Shown here piece by piece: positions 8,228 through 15,398 of a stretch of DNA of 37,872 bases (the stretch's first letter is position 1; each line of letters opens with the position of its first letter). The notes under the pieces were generated by a model. It was not told the DNA's origin. It saw nothing but the letters and a program-made list of their open reading frames with translations, and ran no database searches. Where the stretch lies: NCBI GenBank assembly GCA_002369195.1, contig DFEW01000044.1:4594-42465 (forward strand), given 5' to 3'. A program made the translations under genes and the position numbers. Source of the stretch: Christensenella sp. UBA3792 (GTDB lineage: Bacteria > Bacillota > Clostridia > Christensenellales > CAG-138).

Positions 8228-9559
8228 ATGAAGGAAAAAACGCTGTTTGTATGCGGAGAATGCGGCTATGAAACGCCGCGCTGGATGGGCAAGTGTCCCC
8301 AATGCGGCAGCTGGAATACGCTCGTCGAGGAGGAGCGCGTCCCCGCGCGGGTGAGCGCGCCGACCCAGACGAAGGCGGTGCCGCTTTCGCGCGTGAAGGC
8401 GGAGGCGCAGACGCGCATCTCCACCGGCATCGGCGAGCTCGACCGCGTGCTCGGCGGCGGGCTCGTAAAGGGCATGGTCGTGCTGCTGGGCGGCGATCCG
8501 GGCATCGGAAAATCGACCCTGCTTCTCGAGGCGGCGGACAACCTCTCCGCCCTCGGTCCGGTGCTGTACGTTTCGGGCGAGGAAAGCAATTCGCAGATCA
8601 AACTACGCGCAGACCGGCTCGGCGTGAAGGGCGAAAACCTGCTGCTGTACACGGAAACCTCCACGGAGGACGCGATCGAACGCGCGAAGGAGTGCAAGGC
8701 GCAAATGCTGATCGTCGACTCGATTCAGACGATGCAGAGCGAATCGGCGGACAGCGCGGCGGGCAGCGTCTCGCAGGTGCGCGCGTCGACGGCGCTCTTT
8801 ACGCGCTTTGCAAAGGACACCGGCACGGTCGTGATGATCGTCGGCCACGTGACCAAGGACGGCGCGATCGCCGGACCGCGCGTGCTCGAACACATCGTCG
8901 ATACGGTGCTGTACTTCGAGGGCGACCGGCACGAGGGCCTGCGGCTGCTGCGCGCGGTCAAAAACCGCTTCGGCTCGACCAACGAGCTCGGCGTATTCGA
9001 AATGTGCGAGACCGGCATGCGCGAGGTGACCGACCCCGGCGCGCTGTTCGTTTCCGGACGGCATGTGGCCGGCACGGCGATCACCTGCGTGCTGGAGGGT
9101 TCGCGCCCGCTGCTGTGCGAGATTCAGTCGCTCCTGTGCCCGACGGCATTCGGAAGCCCGCGGCGCACGGCGATCGGGCTTGATTACAACCGGCTCAACG
9201 TGCTGCTCGCCGTGCTGGAGCGCAAGGCGCGGCTGAAGCTGTCCGATCAGGACGTATACTGCGACATCGCGGGGAATCTGCGCGTGCTCGACCGCGGCGC
9301 GGACCTTGCGACCGCCATGTGCCTCGCCTCCTCCGTGCTCGAAAAGCCGCTGCCCGAAAAGGCGGTGCTGATCGGCGAAGTCGGACTGACCGGCGAGATC
9401 CGTCCCGCCTCGCAGCTCGAAACGCGGCTGAAAGAGGCCGCGCGGCTCGGCTATACGACCGCGCTGATTCCGGCGCGCAGCAAGGTCGGCGACTGCGGCA
9501 TGAAACTCGTGCGCGTTTCCGACGTGTCCGAAGCCATCCGCGCGCTGTTTATGGACTGA
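8228..9559 (+). CDS. radA: DNA repair protein RadA
   Basis: RadA is a RecA-like branch-migration helicase that processes recombination intermediates. The 443 residues show the family order. An N-terminal C4 zinc finger uses Cys9, Cys12, Cys23 and Cys26 (CGECGYETPRWMGKCPQC). Walker A is GGDPGIGKST at 88-97. The RadA-specific KNRFGSTNELG lies near 246. A Lon-protease-like C-terminal domain contains DVYCDIAGNLRV and GEVGLTGEIRPASQLETRL. The start is four bases after the propeller gene. The stop overlaps the ATG of the Nudix remnant (TGATG), so the two were translationally coupled. Confidence 0.97.
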   Translation: MKEKTLFVCGECGYETPRWMGKCPQCGSWNTLVEEERVPARVSAPTQTKAVPLSRVKAEAQTRISTGIGELDRVLGGGLVKGMVVLLGGDPGIGKSTLLLEAADNLSALGPVLYVSGEESNSQIKLRADRLGVKGENLLLYTETSTEDAIERAKECKAQMLIVDSIQTMQSESADSAAGSVSQVRASTALFTRFAKDTGTVVMIVGHVTKDGAIAGPRVLEHIVDTVLYFEGDRHEGLRLLRAVKNRFGSTNELGVFEMCETGMREVTDPGALFVSGRHVAGTAITCVLEGSRPLLCEIQSLLCPTAFGSPRRTAIGLDYNRLNVLLAVLERKARLKLSDQDVYCDIAGNLRVLDRGADLATAMCLASSVLEKPLPEKAVLIGEVGLTGEIRPASQLETRLKEAARLGYTTALIPARSKVGDCGMKLVRVSDVSEAIRALFMD

Positions 9560-9702
9560 TGCGACAGTTGTTCACGATCGATCTCAACCATTACGACCCG
9601 TCCCTGCCGCGGGTGTACCGTCCGTCGGTGCGCGCGATCATCCGGCGCGGCGATCTGCTCGCCATGGCGCCGGTGCAAAAGCGCGCGTTCCGGAACTGCT
9701 GA
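9559..9702 (+). pseudogene. Truncated Nudix hydrolase gene (N-terminal remnant)
   Basis: The ATG overlaps the radA stop. The first 36 residues (MRQLFTIDLNHYDPSLPRV, then YRPSVRAIIRRGDLLAM) match the start of a common Clostridia Nudix hydrolase, which begins 'qLFtIDLkdYdp..p...RpSaRaII'. That family should continue into a GGG-rich Nudix box with REVxEE. Here it diverges after LLAM and stops after 47 codons, 7 bases before copy A of the inverted-repeat element. No Nudix box is found beyond the element, where the convergent transporter gene ends. The gene therefore lost its catalytic part and is most likely non-functional. A genuine micropeptide is a less likely reading. Confidence 0.7.
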
Positions 9703-9709
9703 AAAACAC

Positions 9710-9869
9710 AAAAGGGGCTGTTAAGAAAGTCTTGCGTGTCATCCTGAATCGCGAAGCGATGAAGGATCTCAGAACGAAACTGTCTTGTCATGCAACACTG
9801 TTTCAAACTTGCGTTCAGAGATTCTTCGCCTGCGGCTCAGAATGACAGACTTTCTTAACAGCCCCTTTT
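9710..9869. repeat. Inverted-repeat element, copy A (MITE- or REP-like, also a likely bidirectional terminator)
   Basis: This 160-bp element has perfect 22-bp terminal inverted repeats (9710-9731 and 9848-9869; AAAAGGGGCTGTTAAGAAAG on the left). Inside them is a second, imperfect inverted pair (about 9738-9776 and 9812-9846), so nearly the whole element can fold into one long hairpin with a loop of about 35 bases. A near-identical copy lies at 37719. It encodes no transposase and I see no clear target duplication. It lies between the convergent radA and importer operons, and the A-run and T-run at its ends would make it terminate transcription from both sides. Confidence 0.88.
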
Positions 9870-9871
9870 TT

Positions 9872-9890
9872 GATGGGATCCGATGGGATC
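9872..9890. repeat. Short tandem direct repeat next to the element
   Basis: GATGGGATC occurs twice in a row with one base between the copies, just outside the right end of the element and directly before the stop codon of the convergent binding-protein gene. It may be an insertion scar or simple slippage; nothing identifies it further. Confidence 0.5.
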
Positions 9891-11150
9891 TCAGCTGAAG
9901 AACGTTTCGGTGTCGATCTTCTGATAGCCGCCGAAGCTCGCCTTCGCCGCGAAGATCTGCTCCGCGAGCGATTGACCGAAGAACGCGTTCGTGATCTCGT
10001 CGGTCTTGGCCGTCATATCGATGTCCGCAAAGCGCTCCGGATAGACCGTCTTTGCGAGGAACCACGCGTTCATCAGCGCGATCTCATAGTTCGTATAGTA
10101 CGCGTTGTACGCCATTTCGAGATAGACCTCGCCGTTCTGCCACGCCTTGCAGGTGTCGAACATGGCGGGGTTTTCCGCATACAGCGGCTTGATGTTCTTG
10201 ACCGCCGCCGCGTCGATGATCATGAGATCCATGTTCTCTCCGATCGCGACGAACTTCTCCTCCTCGATCGCCTGAATGTATCGTCCCTCCGTGTCGGTTA
10301 CGGCATTCTTCACGTTCGCAACCGTGAACAGGATGTATTCCTTCGCGGTCATCAGGTGGTTCGTCGTGCCCCAGTTGCCCAGTCCGCACAGATACACCGA
10401 CGGCTTCTCTTCGTCCGCGATGTCCGCGGTGCGGCGCTCGATCTCGGCGCGCTCCGCCTCGATGAACGAAATCAGCGCTTCCGCCCTGTCGGTCGAAGCA
10501 AAGATCGTGCCCAAAAGGCGCAGACTTTCGAAGAAGCGCTCGTCGAACACGCCGTCCGAACCGGACTTTAAGGTGATGACCGGAACGCCGAGCTGCGCCT
10601 CGAGCGCGTCTTCCTTTTCGACGTCCTCGTACTCGGAAATCACGATATCCGGATTGCAGGCAAGGATCTTTTCGGCTTCCGCCGCCTGCGCGTTCGGTCC
10701 GCCGACGCCGCACGAAGGCAGAGTCGCGAAGACGTCGCCGTATGCGAGCATGTACGGACGCGCGACGGTATCGAACATCTTCGGGCGCTCCTCAAGCGAC
10801 GTGTTGTCGATGTCCTCGACGCCGCACAGCAGGTTCACGTCCGCCGCGTACGAATACATGCGCAGAGCGCCTGCGCCGATGCACACCACGCGCGTATAGG
10901 TTCCGGGCACGACGGTCACTTCGCGTCCGATCATGTCGGTCAGAACGACCGGCTGCGGCTCGGCAGGCGCTTCGGTTGCAGGCGCTTCGGTTGCGGGCGC
11001 TTCGGTTTCGGGCGCCTGCGCCTGCGGTGTTTCGGCTACCGGTGCAGCGGTCGGTTCGGGCGTTGCGCTCTGCGCTGCGGGAACCGCGGTGCAGGCAAAT
11101 GCGCCGAGCAGCAGAACGAGCGTCAGCAGCATGGAAATGGTTCGTTTCAT
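9891..11150 (-). CDS. ABC transporter substrate-binding lipoprotein (iron/cobalamin-type, BtuF/FecB fold)
   Basis: This 419-residue exported protein starts with a lipoprotein signal (MKRTISMLLTLVLLLGAFAC, Cys20). A tether follows, rich in Ala, Thr, Glu and Pro, with repeats of ATEAP (to about residue 65). The binding fold opens with PVVLTDMIGREVTV, the standard entry of FecB/BtuF-type proteins, and contains ILACNPDIVISEYED and GVPVITLKSGSD. It should capture an iron chelate, heme or corrinoid and hand it to the adjacent FecCD-type permease; the exact ligand cannot be read from sequence. Its ATG overlaps the ATPase stop by four bases (ATGA). It is last in the operon and ends next to the inverted-repeat element. 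Confidence 0.88.
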   Translation of the reverse strand: MKRTISMLLTLVLLLGAFACTAVPAAQSATPEPTAAPVAETPQAQAPETEAPATEAPATEAPAEPQPVVLTDMIGREVTVVPGTYTRVVCIGAGALRMYSYAADVNLLCGVEDIDNTSLEERPKMFDTVARPYMLAYGDVFATLPSCGVGGPNAQAAEAEKILACNPDIVISEYEDVEKEDALEAQLGVPVITLKSGSDGVFDERFFESLRLLGTIFASTDRAEALISFIEAERAEIERRTADIADEEKPSVYLCGLGNWGTTNHLMTAKEYILFTVANVKNAVTDTEGRYIQAIEEEKFVAIGENMDLMIIDAAAVKNIKPLYAENPAMFDTCKAWQNGEVYLEMAYNAYYTNYEIALMNAWFLAKTVYPERFADIDMTAKTDEITNAFFGQSLAEQIFAAKASFGGYQKIDTETFFS

Positions 11151-11911
11151 AGTGTTTCCTCCGTAATGATATGGTTTTTTCCGTCTATCGATATGATGCG
11201 GACGTTCGCATCGAATATCTCGCGAATGACCGGTTCGGTCATGATTTCCGGTCCGCCGGTGTAGCGGATCTTCCCGTTCTTCATCAGGAAGAACCGGTCG
11301 CCGAGCGACAGCGCGCGGTCGAGGTCGTGCACGGACATCAGGATCGCGATCCCGCGCTCCTTCGCCGCCCGCCGTGCCTCGGACAGGATCAGCTGTTCGT
11401 TGTAGAGATCGAGGTTGCCGGTCGGCTCGTCGAACACCAGAAGCTGCGGCTGCTGCGCAAGCGCGCGGGCGATCGCGACCTTTTGACGCTCGCCGCCCGA
11501 CAGCGTTTCCACGTCGCGCTCCGCGAGCGCAAGGAGCTGCATTTCCTCTAAGATCCGTTCCGTGATCGCGCGATCCTCGCTGCCCGGCGCAAAGCCGAAG
11601 TGCGCGATGCGACCGGAAAGCACGGTGTCGTACACGGTCAGCGCGCCGAACCGGATGCGCTGCGGCACGTAGGCGATGCGCTGCGCGCGCTCGCGCCGCG
11701 AGCAGGTCAGAAGGTTCGTATCGTCGAAGCGCATGCTGCCGCGTTCGGGCTTCTGCATGCCCAGGATCGTCTGAAACAGCGTTGTCTTGCCCGCGCCGTT
11801 GCGTCCGAGCAGCAGCCCGATCTCGCCCCTTTCGAGGGTCAGGTTCACGCCGTCGAGCACGAGCGGTCCGCGCTTTTGATAGCGAAAGGACAGGTCACAA
11901 ACTTCAAGCAT
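11147..11911 (-). CDS. ABC transporter ATP-binding protein, FecE/BtuD type
   Basis: The start at 11911 gives 254 residues, the usual size, beginning MLEVCDLSFRYQKRGPLVL; a longer frame upstream only reads through the permease gene. Walker A is GRNGAGKT near residue 38. The Q-loop lies in AYVPQRIRF, the ABC signature in LSGGERQKVAIARAL and Walker B in LLVFDEPTGNLD. It powers import through the FecCD-like permease, whose last eight bases it overlaps. This is a cytoplasmic subunit working as a dimer. Confidence 0.95.
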   Translation of the reverse strand: MLEVCDLSFRYQKRGPLVLDGVNLTLERGEIGLLLGRNGAGKTTLFQTILGMQKPERGSMRFDDTNLLTCSRRERAQRIAYVPQRIRFGALTVYDTVLSGRIAHFGFAPGSEDRAITERILEEMQLLALAERDVETLSGGERQKVAIARALAQQPQLLVFDEPTGNLDLYNEQLILSEARRAAKERGIAILMSVHDLDRALSLGDRFFLMKNGKIRYTGGPEIMTEPVIREIFDANVRIISIDGKNHIITEETL

Positions 11912-12974
11912 GGTCCGCGTGCCCCCTTCGTAAGAAGATGATCGCGAGGAAGAACGGCGCGCCGAACAGCGAGGTGATCGCACCGACCGGCAGGGCGGAC
12001 CCACTGCCGATGCTGCGCGAAAGCGTGTCCGCGATCAGCAGCAGGATGCTGCCGCACAGCGCGGACGCCGGCACCGTGACGCGGTGATCGTGCCCCAGAA
12101 TCCGCTTGACGATGTGCGGACAGATGATGCCGACAAACCCGATCACGCCGAGGAACGACACGCACACCGCCGTGATCAGCGACGCGACAAGCATCGTCGA
12201 AAAGCGCAGGACATTCACGTTCACGCCCATGCTGCCCGCCGCCGCGTCGCCTGAAAGCAGGGCGTTGAGCCGCCAGCTCACGATCGAAAAGAACGCGATC
12301 CCCGGCAGCGTGATCAGCGCCATCAAAAGGTCGGACCGATACGTTGCGCGGCCGAGGTCGCCGAACGTCCAGATGACCGCCGCCGACAGCCCGACGTCGG
12401 TTGCGTAGAACTGCAGCACGGTCGTCGCCGCCGTCCAGACCGCGCCGATCGCGATCCCCGCGAGCACGACCACGCCGGGCGTGAACGCGCGCATGCGGCA
12501 AAGCCCCAGTATGAGCAGGATCGACAGCGCCGCGAACAGGAACGCAACGAGCGAGGTCGCGTACAGGTTGATGCCGCTCGTGTAGCTCGAAAGGCGGTTG
12601 CCGGTCTCAAGGAACCCGCCCGCGCCGACGATGATCGACGCGTTCGCGCCGAACACCGCCGCGTTTGACACGCCGAGCGTCGAGGGCGACGCCATCGCAT
12701 TGTTGAGATCGGTCTGCATAATGAGACCCGACACCGACAGTCCCGCGCCCGCGATCAGCGCCGCGAGGATGCGCGGGATGCGGATGTTCCGGATGATGCG
12801 TTCCTGCGCCGCCGTGCCGTGGCCGAACAGCGCCGAAAAGCTGTCCGCAATGCGCATGTTCGACGAGCCGACGAGCAGGCATGCGACGCAGAGCGCGATA
12901 AGCGCCGCGATCAGCACGGCGAACGCGACGGCGTTTTTTTTCTTTGCGGTTGCGGTTTCGATTCTCTGTTTCAT
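11904..12974 (-). CDS. FecCD/BtuC-family ABC transporter permease
   Basis: This 356-residue permease has about ten membrane segments. The family signature IRIPRILAALIAGAGLSVSG, followed by MQTDLNNAMASPSTLGVSNA, corresponds to the conserved 'RLPR...GaaLalsGallQ..l.NPLasP..lGv' of iron-siderophore and cobalamin permeases. The loop SFLGVIGFVGIICPHIVKRILGHDHR contacts the ATPase. It is first in a three-gene operon (permease, ATPase, binding protein) that overlaps at each junction. I see no good ribosome-binding sequence close to the ATG at 12974. A structured leader of about 125 bases precedes it, so expression may be controlled at the RNA level. Confidence 0.95.
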   Translation of the reverse strand: MKQRIETATAKKKNAVAFAVLIAALIALCVACLLVGSSNMRIADSFSALFGHGTAAQERIIRNIRIPRILAALIAGAGLSVSGLIMQTDLNNAMASPSTLGVSNAAVFGANASIIVGAGGFLETGNRLSSYTSGINLYATSLVAFLFAALSILLILGLCRMRAFTPGVVVLAGIAIGAVWTAATTVLQFYATDVGLSAAVIWTFGDLGRATYRSDLLMALITLPGIAFFSIVSWRLNALLSGDAAAGSMGVNVNVLRFSTMLVASLITAVCVSFLGVIGFVGIICPHIVKRILGHDHRVTVPASALCGSILLLIADTLSRSIGSGSALPVGAITSLFGAPFFLAIIFLRRGHADHA

Positions 12975-13101
12975 GGCAAAAAGAAAGAGCGCGCGTCTTT
13001 TCTTCGGAAAAGATGCATGCCCTCATGACATACGTTTCACTCTAAAATCGGGGATTTTCCGCGCTTCTGCGCGGCGCCTTCGGCTTCCTGCCGACGGCGT
13101 A
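12975..13101 (-). promoter_or_regulatory. Structured 5' leader of the FecCD-type importer operon
   Basis: Between the predicted start (about 13101) and the ATG lie at least three clean hairpins in minus-strand sense. They are CCGCGC-AGAA-GCGCGG (13059-13074), AAAATC-CCC-GATTTT (13044-13058) and CTTTTC-CGAA-GAAAAG (12997-13012), plus a weaker GCC/GGC-rich stem nearer the 5' end. None is followed by a U-run. I did not find the cobalamin-riboswitch B12 box or another riboswitch core I know. A regulatory RNA is possible but unproven. Confidence 0.4.
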
Positions 13102-13107
13102 TGAAGT

Positions 13108-13137
13108 ATTATATCACAGGTCGCCCCGTTCTGTCAC
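13108..13137 (-). promoter_or_regulatory. Promoter of the FecCD-type importer operon
   Basis: On the minus strand, GTGACA (13132-13137) and a perfect TATAAT (13108-13113) are separated by 18 bases. The -10 box begins immediately after the DUF3842 stop codon and the -35 lies inside that gene. The importer can thus be transcribed independently, although no terminator blocks read-through from the DUF3842 genes. Confidence 0.75.
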
Positions 13138-13545
13138 CTGTTTTTTTAATTCTTTTAGCGCATCGTCGACGAGCCGTCCGGTCGAGAAGTCCGAAACGCC
13201 CGCGATATAGTTGAAGCAGTTGCTGAACGGGATCAGGATACGCCGCGCATCCGCCTGCGCAACGGCGCGCGCCATCGTCGGCGTGATCTCGCCGAGCATG
13301 GCGTCCGCGATCACGATGCCGACCGGTCCGATGATATAGTCCGCGCGCCTGCACGCCACCGTCACGGCGTTTTCGCCGGTCGCCGCCGCATCCGCGCCCG
13401 CCTTCAGCATTGCCGCCGTCGCCGTCGCGTTCGTGCCGACCGCGAGCACCTCCGCGCCTTCTATGTTCTTTTTGATCTCCGCGATCAGCTGTCTGCCCAG
13501 TCCTCCGCCCTGCGCGTCGATGACCAGTACCGTCGGTTGTTTCAT
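13114..13545 (-). CDS. DUF3842 family protein
   Basis: The ATG at 13545, after GGGAGGAAG, gives 143 residues beginning MKQPTVLVIDAQGGGLGRQL. This Rossmann-like start (VLVIDAQGGGLG) together with VLAVGTNATATAAMLKAGAD, YIIGPVGIVIADAMLGEITP and a Cys in IPFSNCFNYIAGV is characteristic of DUF3842, found mainly in Clostridia and without a known function. The Gly-rich loop and GTNA segment suggest nucleotide or metal binding, but that is inference. It is third in a cluster with two unknown proteins and lies directly upstream of the metal-type importer. Confidence 0.88.
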   Translation of the reverse strand: MKQPTVLVIDAQGGGLGRQLIAEIKKNIEGAEVLAVGTNATATAAMLKAGADAAATGENAVTVACRRADYIIGPVGIVIADAMLGEITPTMARAVAQADARRILIPFSNCFNYIAGVSDFSTGRLVDDALKELKKQVTERGDL

Positions 13546-13558
13546 GGCTTCCTCCCGC

Positions 13559-14002
13559 TCACTCGTTGTTGCCCATGACAAACGCGAGGGTGTATTCCGC
13601 AAACTCGACGAAAAACACATCCTCGGTAAAAAAGTACGCGCCGAACCCGCCCTCCGAAGCGGAAAGCGCATCGAGCAGCGTCCGTTCGTCTTCGGCGCGC
13701 AGCACGCGCTTTGCCGCGCCGAGCTCGTATTCGAACAGCTCGACGACGCGGTCGCACAGCCGGAAGTCCGTCGCGCCGAGCCACTGCACCAGCGTCTGCC
13801 GGAAGGTCTCTCCCGATTCGCGAAGCACAAGCGGCGTTTTGATGCGCTGCTCCTTCAAAAACCGCTGCGGAAACTCCTCCGCCGCATAGACGTACACGCC
13901 TGCGTCGGAGCGCCCGATCCACTCGGAGCACAACGACGCAAGCGCAAGGATGCCGTTCAAGTATCCGCGAAGCGAAGCGTCGGAACGTTGATGCGCTGCC
14001 AC
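13559..14002 (-). CDS. Conserved-looking protein of unknown function
   Basis: This 147-residue soluble protein has no family I recognise. It is mostly helical and acidic, with segments SLRGYLNGILALASLCSEWIGRSD and LCDRVVELFEYELGAAKRVL, and ends in a Phe-rich stretch (GAYFFTEDVFFVEFAEY). The start shown is a GTG, 5 bases after the stop of the small upstream gene, with a weak ribosome-binding site, so it may start further in. It is followed 13 bases later by DUF3842. The tight spacing on both sides and ordinary codon use argue that it is real. A partner role with DUF3842 is inference from position only. Confidence 0.7.
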   Translation of the reverse strand: MAAHQRSDASLRGYLNGILALASLCSEWIGRSDAGVYVYAAEEFPQRFLKEQRIKTPLVLRESGETFRQTLVQWLGATDFRLCDRVVELFEYELGAAKRVLRAEDERTLLDALSASEGGFGAYFFTEDVFFVEFAEYTLAFVMGNNE

Positions 14003-14007
14003 GGCCG

Positions 14008-14217
14008 TTATTCGTTCTTTTCTTCGGGCTCGATCGTCACATCCGCTTCGGGCGCGTCCTTTTTATCCTCGTTGTCCGCCCATTCGGAAACCTTCTCCGC
14101 GCCCTTCTTGACCGACTTGACGATGCTGACGCCGAGGTCCTTGCCGAGTTCGCCGAGGTCCTTGCCGAGTTCGCCGAAGCCCTTGCCGACCTTCTTCCAG
14201 TTGTCCTTCAGTTCCAT
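14008..14217 (-). CDS. Small amphipathic protein of unknown function
   Basis: The 69 residues begin MELKDNWKKVGKGFGELGKD, after a good GGGAGG site and a promoter. The first 45 residues are lysine-rich and predicted helical with glycines at heptad-like spacing; GELGKDL occurs twice in tandem. The last 25 are acidic (DNEDKKDAPEADVTIEPEEK). There is no signal peptide, Cys or His. The pattern resembles small helical proteins that lie on membranes or polyanions, but no function can be assigned. It leads the operon with the 147-residue protein and DUF3842. Confidence 0.75.
   Translation of the reverse strand: MELKDNWKKVGKGFGELGKDLGELGKDLGVSIVKSVKKGAEKVSEWADNEDKKDAPEADVTIEPEEKNE
14130..14192. repeat. 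21-bp tandem repeat inside the small amphipathic gene
   Basis: Two identical 21-bp units (14130-14150 and 14151-14171) and a diverged third (14172-14192) encode GELGKDL-type heptapeptides. The identity at third codon positions points to a recent duplication that lengthened the helix by two turns. Confidence 0.8.
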
Positions 14218-14241
14218 GATGCTGCCTCCCGTTTTTTCTTT

Positions 14242-14269
14242 AGTATATCATATTTGGATCGAAACGCAA
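14242..14269 (-). promoter_or_regulatory. Promoter of the small protein-DUF3842 operon
   Basis: On the minus strand, TATACT (14242-14247) lies about 25 bases before the ATG at 14217, with a poor -35 (TTGCGT, 14264-14269) 16 bases upstream. The A/T-rich surroundings contrast with the GC-rich genes. Confidence 0.55.
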
Positions 14270-14313
14270 GCGAGACTTGCAAAAAACGCCGAACCGCGCC
14301 GACGGACGCATAC

Positions 14314-14342
14314 TTGCAAACCGCCGCGGCATATGATACACT
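14314..14342 (+). promoter_or_regulatory. Promoter of the CxxC-repeat protein gene
   Basis: TTGCAA (14314-14319) and TACACT (14337-14342) are separated by 17 bases. The start would be near 14349, about 25 bases before the ATG at 14375, which has an AAAGGAG site. Confidence 0.6.
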
Positions 14343-14374
14343 ACAAAATCATTTGTGCATGAAAGGAGCGGCGC

Positions 14375-15334
14375 ATGAAACGAACCGTTCTTTGGATCGG
14401 CGTCGGCGTTGCGGCGGCGGCGCTTGCCGCGTTGGTGACGCTGCTTTTGACCACCTGCATCTTCGGCAATCACCGCTACGGCGAACCGAGCTGCACCGAA
14501 CCGCAGGTCTGCGCGCGCTGCCGTAAGACGCGCGGCGAAGCGCTCGGACACGACTACCGTCCCGCCACCTGCACCGAGCCGGAAACCTGCGAGCGCTGCG
14601 GTCAAACGCGCGGCGAGGCGCTCGGGCACGCATATCTGCCCGCCACCTGCACCGAGCCGGAAACCTGCGAACGCTGCGGCCAAACGCGCGGCGAAGCGCT
14701 CGGACACCTGTTTACGGAAGCGACCTATCAGAGCGCGGCGACCTGTCTGCGCTGCGGCGTCGAGGACGGCGATCCGATCGTTGCGGACCTCGAAGGCATG
14801 GCGCTCACGTATATGGAGGTCGGCACGCCGTACCCGTATACGACCGCGTCGTACGAGGATCACGACATCGACGTGACCGGAACCGTCGAGATCGTCGACC
14901 ATACGGTGATCGACGGCGATGAAATGTTCCCCGCCCGCGAAGGATACGAATGGCACGTCGTGACCCTGCGGCTCGTCTTTTCCGGCGAGGACGCGCAGCA
15001 GAACGGGATGCAGAGCGCGATGACGTACGGCGACTACTATGCGACGGACGCCGAAATGGGCATCGGCACGGACGAAAACGGACTGCGCCCGTTCGTCGTC
15101 AATTACTACGGCTCGCGCGTGCAATGCTGGCAAAAGACCTGTCCCGACGAGGAGGGCGGCTGGTTCGAACACGAGCTGCGCTATACGTGGAAGGAGGGCG
15201 TGCAGGTGCCCTGCGGCTACGACGGCACGCTGCTGATCTTCTACCACTACGACCTTGCGCGCAATTCCGACCGGCTGTATCTGCCCGCCGGCGACGTGCT
15301 CGACGAACACGCGCTGGTGTTCCGCATGCAGTAA
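14375..15334 (+). CDS. Exported CxxC-repeat protein of unknown function
   Basis: This 319-residue protein starts with a hydrophobic signal or anchor (KRTVLWIGVGVAAAALAALV, then TLLLTTCIFG). Residues about 37-114 are three 26-residue repeats of the type CTEPETCERCGQTRGEALGH, followed by a partial fourth (ATCLRCGVEDGD). Each has a CxxC pair, an extra Cys six residues earlier and a GH, as in zinc-ribbon-like repeats of secreted Clostridia proteins. The C-terminal 185 residues form a beta-rich, Tyr- and Asp-rich domain I do not recognise. It is single-gene, between its own promoter and a strong terminator. Metal binding or disulfide pairing on the cell surface is inferred. Confidence 0.75.
   Translation: MKRTVLWIGVGVAAAALAALVTLLLTTCIFGNHRYGEPSCTEPQVCARCRKTRGEALGHDYRPATCTEPETCERCGQTRGEALGHAYLPATCTEPETCERCGQTRGEALGHLFTEATYQSAATCLRCGVEDGDPIVADLEGMALTYMEVGTPYPYTTASYEDHDIDVTGTVEIVDHTVIDGDEMFPAREGYEWHVVTLRLVFSGEDAQQNGMQSAMTYGDYYATDAEMGIGTDENGLRPFVVNYYGSRVQCWQKTCPDEEGGWFEHELRYTWKEGVQVPCGYDGTLLIFYHYDLARNSDRLYLPAGDVLDEHALVFRMQ
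14483..14716 (+). repeat. Three tandem 78-bp repeats encoding the CxxC modules
   Basis: The units are 14483-14560, 14561-14638 and 14639-14716. The second and third are nearly identical in DNA, differing mostly at silent positions, and the first is diverged. This indicates recent expansion by duplication or unequal exchange, so copy number may vary between strains. Confidence 0.88.
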
Positions 15335-15353
15335 CAAGGACTGCCAAAACAGC

Positions 15354-15382
15354 AAAAACGCCCGATCACGGGCGTTTTTTTT
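15354..15382. terminator. Strong bidirectional intrinsic terminator
   Basis: AAAAACGCCCG (15354-15364), an ATCA loop and CGGGCGTTTTT (15369-15379), followed by more T, form an 11-bp stem with A- and T-runs at the ends. It serves the CxxC-repeat gene (plus) and the end of the murA-led block (minus). Confidence 0.93.
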
Positions 15383-15398
15383 GCGTCTTTGCATTCTT

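Noticed and set aside
9710..9869. Classical insertion sequence
   Set aside because: At 160 bp it has no room for a transposase, and no target duplication is evident.
12975..13101. Cobalamin riboswitch before the FecCD-type importer
   Set aside because: The conserved B12-box sequence and long multi-stem core were not seen, and the leader is shorter than typical. It is reported only as an unidentified structured leader.
14483..14716. CRISPR-like array
   Set aside because: The units are contiguous coding repeats without spacers and translate to a CxxC module.
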